Below are positions 55,171 to 60,770 of a stretch of 60,770 nt of DNA, piece by piece. Under the pieces are notes generated by a model. The model worked only from the letters and a program-made list of their open reading frames with translations, ran no database searches and was not told where the DNA came from. The DNA is from Gammaproteobacteria bacterium (GTDB lineage: Bacteria > Pseudomonadota > Gammaproteobacteria > Pseudomonadales > Pseudomonadaceae): positions 1-60,770 of the forward strand of contig JAAYFD010000029.1 in NCBI GenBank assembly GCA_012728415.1. The letters are read 5' to 3'. The translations under genes were made by a program, and so were the position numbers. Numbering within the stretch: the first letter of the stretch is position 1; each line of letters starts with the position of its first letter.

Positions 55171-56493
55171 ATGCAAAAGATGAAGTGGAGCGTTATTGCT
55201 TTCGCCGTTGCTGCCGCCAGCACCCAAATGGCTGCTGCCAGCCAGCAGTCCGAGTCCAACGGCTTTGTTGAAGACAGCAAGCTGGACCTGCACGCCCGTA
55301 CCCTGTATTTCAACCGTGATTTTCGTAACGAAGACAGCACCCAACAAAGCTACCGTGAGGACCTCGGCCTAGGTCTGAAAGCCATCTACGAGTCCGGCTT
55401 CACCCAGGGCACCGTAGGCTTTGGTGTGGACGTATTTGGCCTGCAAGGCATCAAGCTGGACACCGGTGGCGGTCGCCAGGGCAACAACCAGTTCCCAACA
55501 GATGGTCGCTCCGGTAAAGCGCAAGACAATTACAGCCAGGCAGGTGCCGCAGTTAAAGCTCGACTGTCCAATACCACCCTGAAGTACGGCCAGCAGTTTG
55601 TTGACCTGCCAGTTCTGTCCACCGACGACTCGCGCCTGCTGCCAGAAAGCACCACTGGCTTCTTGGTCACCAGCGAAGAAATTGATGGTTTGGTAGTTCA
55701 CGCTGGTCACTTCACTGCCCTGTCTGCCATGGATCAGTCCTACCGCGACAGCGCCAACGGCGGCGAACTGCGCTCTCTGGACCTAATTGGTGCGCGCTAT
55801 AATTTTACCGACAACCTGAGTGCTGCGTACTATTACGCGGATGCCGATCTGGGTCACAAAGGTGAGCGTCTCGAAGCGAAGAAACAATACCTGAACATCA
55901 ACTACAACCACCCAATTGCTGACAACCAAAGCGTAACCGTTGACTTCAACGCATACAGCACACGTGTTCGTGACAGAGACAACGCTTATTGGCTAACTAC
56001 CTCTGATGCCCGCACCGGAAAAAACAATGTTCGCAGCTTGGCAGTGGCCTACAACATTGGCTCGCACACCTTTACCGTGGGCACACAAACCGTTGAAGGC
56101 AACCTCAATGGTGGTTATGCGTACGGCTATGACGGCGGCGGCTCTGTTTACCTGCTGAACGATGTACAGTACAACGACTTCCGCGCCAAGGGCGAAGACT
56201 CCTGGCAGGTTCGCTACGACCTTGATATGGCCCAGTTCGGCGTGCCTGGCCTGAGCTTCATGACCCGCTACGTTCGCGGTACCAACATTGAAAACAATGG
56301 CCGCAACAATGGTAAAAACTGGGAGCGCGACACCGACGTCCGCTACGTAGTACAGAGCGGTGCTGCCAAAGACCTGTCCCTGCACCTGCGTAATGCCACT
56401 TATCGTGCCAACGGCGCAGCTCATGCTGCCACTGGCAACCGTGACGTTAACGAAGTTCGCTTCATCGTAGAGTACCCACTGAGCATTCTGTAA
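55171..56493 (+). CDS. OprD-family outer-membrane porin
   Basis: An 18-stranded OprD-type porin for small organic substrates. The 440-residue precursor has a signal peptide (WSVIAFAVAAASTQMAAA), the family start GFVEDSKLDLHARTLYFNRD, SYREDLGLGLKAIYESGFTQ, the loop-3 region DSRLLPESTTGFLVTSEEID, SWQVRYDLDMAQFGVPGLSF and ends with the strand VNEVRFIVEYPLSIL. GGAGC precedes ATG 55171. The substrate cannot be read from the sequence. Monocistronic, with its own terminator. Confidence 0.93.
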   Translation: MQKMKWSVIAFAVAAASTQMAAASQQSESNGFVEDSKLDLHARTLYFNRDFRNEDSTQQSYREDLGLGLKAIYESGFTQGTVGFGVDVFGLQGIKLDTGGGRQGNNQFPTDGRSGKAQDNYSQAGAAVKARLSNTTLKYGQQFVDLPVLSTDDSRLLPESTTGFLVTSEEIDGLVVHAGHFTALSAMDQSYRDSANGGELRSLDLIGARYNFTDNLSAAYYYADADLGHKGERLEAKKQYLNINYNHPIADNQSVTVDFNAYSTRVRDRDNAYWLTTSDARTGKNNVRSLAVAYNIGSHTFTVGTQTVEGNLNGGYAYGYDGGGSVYLLNDVQYNDFRAKGEDSWQVRYDLDMAQFGVPGLSFMTRYVRGTNIENNGRNNGKNWERDTDVRYVVQSGAAKDLSLHLRNATYRANGAAHAATGNRDVNEVRFIVEYPLSIL

Positions 56494-56516
56494 TGCCTGT
56501 GTAACTCCACGCATAA

Positions 56517-56546
56517 AGAACCCGGCCCTGCGCCGGGTTCTTTTAT
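56517..56546 (+). terminator. Terminator of the porin gene
   Basis: AAGAACCCGGC-CCT-GCGCCGGGTTCTT followed by TTATT. Confidence 0.92.
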
Positions 56547-56579
56547 TCCGGATCAGCGAAAACAACGCCTCGCCGCTCC

Positions 56580-56775
56580 ACCCACACGTTCGTCATCCTG
56601 CGCACAGAATGACAGCGGCTGGGTTTCGCGCACAATGACGGCAGCTGTAGTGCTCGTTCGTCACCCAGCGCGCAGTCGCAGGGTCCAGCGGATGACCCCA
56701 TACTCCGGGATTCTGCGATTACGCTTCGCTCCGCGCAGAATGACAGGGAGGGCTCGCGCAGAATGACAGCCAGAG
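56580..56775. repeat. Cluster of short imperfect GCGCAGAATGACAG-type repeats
   Basis: The words GCGCAGAATGACAG (about 56734 and 56754), GCACAGAATGACAG (about 56601) and GCGCACAATGACGG (about 56628) occur several times with an opposite-facing GGGATTCTGCG, forming short palindromes of the widespread GTCATTCTGCGC type. There is no gene. Confidence 0.55.
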
Positions 56776-56852
56776 CGCCCCTACCCCGACACCTGCCAAA
56801 TCCGCTACAATGCTGGCCATTTCCATTCATCTTCACGTGTAGAGCCCACAGC

Positions 56853-58565
56853 ATGCGCACCTCGAATTACCTTATTGCCACCCTGAAAGAAACCCCTGCC
56901 GACGCCGTGGTCATCAGTCACCAGCTGATGCTCCGTGCCGGGCTGATTCGCCGCCTGGCATCCGGCCTCTATACCTGGCTGCCATTGGGCTTGCGCACGC
57001 TACGCAAAGCCGAAGCCATAGTGCGCGAAGAAATGAACGCTGCCGGTGCGCTGGAAGTGCTGATGCCTGCCGTTCAGCCAGCGGAGCTGTGGCAGGAGTC
57101 CGGCCGCTGGGATGAGTACGGTCCCGAGCTGCTGCGCCTGAAGGACCGTCACCAGCGCGAATTTTGTGTGGGCCCAACCCACGAAGAAGTGATTACCGAC
57201 CTGGCCCGCAACGAGCTGTCCAGCTACAAGCAGCTGCCGGTGAACTTCTACCAGATCCAGACCAAGTTCCGTGACGAAATCCGTCCACGCTTTGGCCTGA
57301 TGCGTGGCCGTGAATTCATCATGAAAGATGCCTACTCTTTCCACCTTGACCAGGCGTCCCTGCAGCAGACCTACGACCGCATGCACCAGGCTTACTGCAA
57401 TATTTTCACCCGGCTGGGCCTGAATTTCCGTCCGGTCGAGGCCGACACCGGCTCCATTGGTGGTACCGGCTCCCATGAATTTCATGTACTGGCCAGCTCG
57501 GGCGAGGACGACATTGCTTTCAGCACCGGCTCCGATTACGCCGCCAATATCGAAAAAGCCGAAGCCCTGCCCCGTGAAACGGAGCGCCCGGCCCCGGCCC
57601 AGGAACTGCAGCTGGTCGACACCCCAGACGTCAAAACCATTGATGATCTGGTACAGCAATTTGAACTGGCCATCGAAAAAACCATCAAGACGCTGGTGGT
57701 GCATGCGGCCGAAGAAGGCAAGCTGATAGCCCTGATTGTGCGTGGCGATCACACGCTGAACGAGATCAAGGCGGCCAACCTGCCACAAGTGGCCAGTCCG
57801 CTGAGCTTTGCTACCGATGCTGAAATTCAGGCCGCTACTGGTGCTTACCCCGGCTCGCTGGGCCCGAAAGATCTGGCCATCCCCTGCATTGTTGACCGCT
57901 CAGTGCAGTTTATGAGCGACTTTGCCGCCGGTGCCAACCAGGACGGCAAACACTATTTCGGCCTGAACTGGGAGCGTGACCTGCCCCTGCCCGAAGTGGC
58001 CGACCTGCGCAATGTGGTCGCCGGTGACCCCAGCCCCTGCGGCAAAGGCGTACTGGAAATCAAGCGCGGTATTGAAGTCGGCCATATTTTCCAACTGGGT
58101 ACCAAGTACAGCGAAGCCATGGGCTGCACCGTAATGGGTGAAAACGGCAAACCAGCGACCCTGACCATGGGTTGCTATGGCATTGGTGTATCCCGCGTGG
58201 TTGCTGCTGCCATCGAACAGAACCATGACGAACGCGGCATCATCTGGCCTGACGCGCTGGCCCCGTTTCAGGTGGCGCTGATACCCATGAAGTATGAAAA
58301 AGAAGAGGTACGTGAAGCAACCGATGCCCTTTACCAGCAGCTGACTGCTGCAGGTATCGAGGTGCTGCTGGATGACCGTGACCGCAAAACCAGCCCTGGT
58401 GTCAAGTTTGCCGACATGGAGCTGATGGGCATCCCCCACCGCATCGTGGTCAGTGACAAGGGCATTGCTGCCGGCAGCTACGAATACAAGGGCCGCCGTG
58501 ACAGTGAAACCACACCTGTACCGGTCGCCGATGTACTGGAGTTTCTGCAGCAAAAAATGGGCTAA
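56853..58565 (+). CDS. proS: Prolyl-tRNA synthetase (bacterial type with editing domain)
   Basis: Charges tRNA-Pro. The 570-residue enzyme has class II motif 1 ([19 protein letters not shown]), motif 2 ([20 protein letters not shown]), the YbaK/INS editing domain that deacylates Ala-tRNA-Pro (about 230-400, with [16 protein letters not shown]) and motif 3 ([20 protein letters not shown]), then the anticodon-binding domain ([20 protein letters not shown]). ATG 56853 gives the typical start [12 protein letters not shown] pair lies downstream. Confidence 0.97.
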   Translation: MRTSNYLIATLKETPADAVVISHQLMLRAGLIRRLASGLYTWLPLGLRTLRKAEAIVREEMNAAGALEVLMPAVQPAELWQESGRWDEYGPELLRLKDRHQREFCVGPTHEEVITDLARNELSSYKQLPVNFYQIQTKFRDEIRPRFGLMRGREFIMKDAYSFHLDQASLQQTYDRMHQAYCNIFTRLGLNFRPVEADTGSIGGTGSHEFHVLASSGEDDIAFSTGSDYAANIEKAEALPRETERPAPAQELQLVDTPDVKTIDDLVQQFELAIEKTIKTLVVHAAEEGKLIALIVRGDHTLNEIKAANLPQVASPLSFATDAEIQAATGAYPGSLGPKDLAIPCIVDRSVQFMSDFAAGANQDGKHYFGLNWERDLPLPEVADLRNVVAGDPSPCGKGVLEIKRGIEVGHIFQLGTKYSEAMGCTVMGENGKPATLTMGCYGIGVSRVVAAAIEQNHDERGIIWPDALAPFQVALIPMKYEKEEVREATDALYQQLTAAGIEVLLDDRDRKTSPGVKFADMELMGIPHRIVVSDKGIAAGSYEYKGRRDSETTPVPVADVLEFLQQKMG

Positions 58566-58605
58566 CCTGCCCCAAGCCAGACAACCACACCGCACGGCCA
58601 AAGCC

Positions 58606-58745
58606 CTGTACGAGCCACTTTAGTGGCGACCCGCGCTCCAAACCAGACAGCCACCGGACATGGCATTCTGAGCTTTAGCAGGAACGGGGCGCGGCACCCG
58701 GAGCCTGGGCAGATATTGATCGCGGCTAAAGCCGCCCGTACAGGG
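58606..58745. repeat. REPIN downstream of proS
   Basis: Two REP palindromes in inverted orientation: CTGTACGAGCCACTTTAGTG at 58606-58625 and CGGCTAAAGCCGCCCGTACA ending at 58741. They belong to the same family as the cluster at 27148-27272. Confidence 0.85.
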
Positions 58746-58820
58746 GCTAGCTCCGTCTGCCGTCGCGGTTGAAGTTGTTCTTATAGAAAACCGTCAGTGT
58801 TGACGGAAAAGTCGCCAGTA

Positions 58821-59267
58821 TTAACGCAGCAATTTTTGCACCCAGTCCATGGGGTAACCACGATAAAGCAGGAACCTGGCCTGTTTGGCAAAGGCTTTCT
58901 GATCAGCTGGCTTCTCGCCAAACTTGCGCTGCCACTGCTCCTGCAGCTGTTCTTGCCAGTCGATATCGGCTTCGTCCAGCGCCAAGTCTATGTCTTGCCG
59001 GCTTAAACCGCGCTGCTGCAACTCTTCACGGATGCGCAGCGGGCCGCGTCCGGATAAACCACGACTGCGAATATAGCTTTCCAGATAGCGCTGCTCGCAC
59101 AGCAAGCCCTCTTCCTGCAGCCTTTGTAGCTCAACCTGTACCTGTTCGGGGTCGGCCCCTCGCTGCTGCAGTTTGCGCGCCAGCTCTTGCACTCCATGCT
59201 CACGACGCGCCAGCAGGTCCATGGCTGCACGTCGAATGCCAAGGCTATCAAGTGTTTTTTTCTTCAT
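58821..59267 (-). CDS. recX: Regulatory protein RecX
   Basis: Caps and limits RecA filaments. The 148-residue helical protein has the family pattern [60 protein letters not shown] and the C-terminal [18 protein letters not shown]. It lies downstream of recA on the same strand behind a hairpin terminator, so it is expressed mostly by read-through. Confidence 0.94.
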   Translation of the reverse strand: MKKKTLDSLGIRRAAMDLLARREHGVQELARKLQQRGADPEQVQVELQRLQEEGLLCEQRYLESYIRSRGLSGRGPLRIREELQQRGLSRQDIDLALDEADIDWQEQLQEQWQRKFGEKPADQKAFAKQARFLLYRGYPMDWVQKLLR

Positions 59268-59297
59268 CTGCTTGCTGCTTCAACCTGTACCAAAACA

Positions 59298-59324
59298 ACA
59301 AGCCCGGCTCAACGCCGGGCTTGT
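59298..59324 (-). terminator. Terminator between recA and recX
   Basis: Stem ACAAGCCCGGC-GTTGA-GCCGGGCTTGT on the minus strand, followed by TGTTTTGG. Partial read-through would express recX at low level, as known in other bacteria. Confidence 0.8.
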
Positions 59325-59434
59325 CTGTGGAGCGACTTCAGGCTATCTGTGCCAGATACACCCGGGCTGTACTTCGGTGCTGTCGTTTCCGGCCATGCCC
59401 AGAGCATCTCTGCCGGACACACCCGGGTCTACCC

Positions 59435-60487
59435 TTATTTTTCTTTTTCTGCCGCCTTGGCTGCTTCATCCACTTCGACCTGCGGCTGGCTGTTGCTCAG
59501 CAGCTGGGCGCGGATCTGTTGATGCAGACTCTCGAGCAGCTCGGGATTTTCTTCCAGATAACGTGCAGAGTTGGCCTTGCCCTGACCGATTTTGGTGCCT
59601 TGATGACTGTACCAGGCGCCCGCTTTCTCCAGCAGGCCCTGCTGGACACCCAGGTCAATAATTTCGCCGGTACGGTAAATGCCGCGGCCATACAGGATCT
59701 GGAACTCGGCCTGACGGAACGGCGGTGCCACCTTGTTTTTAACCACTTTCACACGGGTCTCGCTACCCACGATCTCGTCGCCCTCCTTCACCGCACCAAT
59801 ACGGCGGATATCCAGACGCACAGACGAGTAAAACTTGAGGGCGTTACCACCGGTAGTGGTCTCGGGGCTGCCAAACATGACACCGATTTTCATACGGATC
59901 TGGTTGATAAAGATGACCAGACAGTTGGCATTTTTGATGTTACCGGTAATTTTGCGCAGCGCCTGGCTCATCAGGCGAGCCTGCAGCCCCACATGAGCAT
60001 CGCCCATGTCGCCTTCAATTTCAGCCTTGGGTACCAAAGCGGCAACGGAGTCAACAACGATGACGTCAACCGCGTTGGAGCGCACCAGCATGTCGGTAAT
60101 TTCCAGCGCCTGCTCGCCAGTATCGGGCTGGGAAACATAAAGGTCATCAACATTGACCCCCAGCTTGCCGGCATACTCCGGGTCCAGCGCGTGCTCGGCA
60201 TCAACAAAAGCACAGGTCGCCCCCTGCTTTTGCGCCTCGGCAATTACCGACAGGGTCAGGGTCGTTTTACCAGAGGATTCGGGGCCGTAAATTTCTACGA
60301 TCCGCCCCTTGGGCAGGCCACCAATGCCAAGCGCAATATCCAGCCCCAGAGAGCCGGTAGAAATGGCCGGAATTGACTGACGCTCCTGGTCACCCATGCG
60401 CATGACCGCGCCCTTGCCAAACTGGCGCTCGATCTGCCCTAGTGCTGCCGCCAGCGCCTTCTTCTTGTTTTCGTCCATCTGCTCCAC
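59435..60487 (-). CDS. recA: Recombinase A
   Basis: Central recombination and SOS protein. The 350-residue product begins [20 protein letters not shown], has Walker [30 protein letters not shown] with Walker B, the L1 loop, the L2 region [19 protein letters not shown] and the family end. A LexA box and promoter lie upstream, and recX lies downstream. Confidence 0.98.
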   Translation of the reverse strand: MEQMDENKKKALAAALGQIERQFGKGAVMRMGDQERQSIPAISTGSLGLDIALGIGGLPKGRIVEIYGPESSGKTTLTLSVIAEAQKQGATCAFVDAEHALDPEYAGKLGVNVDDLYVSQPDTGEQALEITDMLVRSNAVDVIVVDSVAALVPKAEIEGDMGDAHVGLQARLMSQALRKITGNIKNANCLVIFINQIRMKIGVMFGSPETTTGGNALKFYSSVRLDIRRIGAVKEGDEIVGSETRVKVVKNKVAPPFRQAEFQILYGRGIYRTGEIIDLGVQQGLLEKAGAWYSHQGTKIGQGKANSARYLEENPELLESLHQQIRAQLLSNSQPQVEVDEAAKAAEKEK

Positions 60488-60525
60488 CTCGTTTCAAACT
60501 CATGCCAGGCTTGCCGCGCAAACCA

Positions 60526-60570
60526 CTGTATAATTAACCAGTATTATGCCTGTTTTTCTGCAAATGACAA
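60526..60570 (-). promoter_or_regulatory. recA promoter with LexA (SOS) box
   Basis: The SOS box reads CTGTATAATTAACCAG (60526-60541) on the plus strand, matching CTG-N10-CAG. On the minus strand the -35 TTGTCA (60570-60565) and -10 TAATAC (60546-60541) are separated by 18 bp, and the LexA box overlaps the -10/+1 region, so LexA binding would block initiation. Confidence 0.85.
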
Positions 60571-60599
60571 CAGCTGTTTTCTTCATCGTGAGAATTCCC

Positions 60600-60650
60600 T
60601 TGACATCCTCCCCGCCCTAAAGGACGGGAATTCCCTCTACAGGACGGCCA
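60600..60650 (-). ncRNA. Putative omega-RNA (reRNA) scaffold at the IS605 right end
   Basis: TnpB guide RNAs overlap the 3' end of tnpB and end at the element boundary. The hairpin CCCGTCC-TTTA-GGGCGGG (60631-60609) followed by GAGGATGTCAA fits that layout; the guide would read into the sequence at the recA side (60599 downward). Confidence 0.5.
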
Positions 60651-60770
60651 TGCCCGACCGCAAGAATGTTCTTGGCCGCATTGATGTCGCGGTCGTGAGT
60701 GACACCACACTCACTGCAAGTCCATTCTCTTATTCGCAAACCTGATCTACCCTTCGGACTACTGTCGGAA
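60617..60770 (-). CDS. tnpB: TnpB RNA-guided nuclease, C-terminal end only
   Basis: About 50 residues of the C-terminus are visible. They include the zinc-ribbon half [20 protein letters not shown], which carries the RuvC III catalytic aspartate in [10 protein letters not shown] and the second CxxC, and the end [14 protein letters not shown]. TnpB is the IS605-encoded nuclease ancestral to Cas12. Whether the rest is intact cannot be seen. Confidence 0.85.
   Translation of the reverse strand, partial: SDSSPKGRSGLRIREWTCSECGVTHDRDINAAKNILAVGHGRPVEGIPVL

Larger units (their letters stand above)
60600..60770 (-). mobile_element. Right end of an IS200/IS605-family element (cut by window edge)
   Basis: The 3' end of tnpB followed by the typical right-end hairpin, ending in GGAGGATGTCAA at about 60600. 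The element continues beyond the window. Its end lies about 30 bp from the recA -35 box. Confidence 0.85.

Overview
The window looks like chromosome from a gammaproteobacterium of, or very close to, the Pseudomonadaceae. The support is an MvaT-type H-NS protein, an OprD-family porin, an mreBCD / rng / yhdP block divergent from gatCAB, nadC beside a DUF1631 gene, rnd beside ycgL, REP palindromes of the Pseudomonas kind, and putative Anr and Vfr/CRP sites. I cannot name a species. Most of the window is core genome; the accessory-looking parts are the SMC operon, the exosortase H locus, a degraded outer-membrane gene and a TnpB element at the right edge.

Layout. 1-7.9 kb (minus strand): the cell-shape operon mreB-mreC-mreD, then a coiled-coil/PEGA gene pair in the place where Pseudomonas usually carries maf, then rng and a partial yhdP. 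8.2-11.4 kb (plus): gatC-gatA-gatB, in which GatA has lost all three catalytic residues. 11.8-17.9 kb: DyP peroxidase, OmpA-like lipoprotein, dcd, a bacteriohemerythrin with an Anr-like box, a cold-shock protein, ycgL-rnd and purU. 18.7-23.7 kb: mvaT, sbcB, a COG3650-like lipoprotein, a GAPDH gene, trmL and a small membrane protein. 23.8-33.7 kb: DUF1631 protein, nadC, hisD-hisC, orn, a MoxR/von Willebrand pair and a YafJ-type amidotransferase. 33.8-41.6 kb (minus): a membrane protein, slyX, a HIT protein and a four-gene MukBEF/MksBEF/Wadjet-like SMC operon arranged SMC, KITE-like, kleisin-like, TOPRIM. 41.6-45.3 kb: remnant of an outer-membrane gene, then a three-gene signalling operon (periplasmic molybdopterin-fold protein, hybrid-free histidine kinase, LuxR-type response regulator). 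45.4-47.7 kb: three membrane or exported proteins of unknown role. 47.9-53.4 kb: exosortase H, its partner membrane protein and one very large DUF11-repeat surface protein with a variant C-terminal sorting tail; both the enzyme gene and the substrate gene have a CRP/Vfr-like palindrome upstream. 53.6-60.5 kb: CbiM-like permease, tRNA-Gly and tRNA-Cys, OprD-type porin, proS, recX and recA with a LexA box. 60.6 kb to the end: the 3' end of an IS200/IS605-type tnpB, inserted just upstream of the recA promoter.

The most unusual observations are the catalytically dead GatA inside an otherwise normal gatCAB operon, the reverse-ordered SMC/TOPRIM operon coupled to HIT and slyX, the self-contained exosortase H/DUF11 locus with two CRP-type sites, and the probable AUU start codon of mreC.
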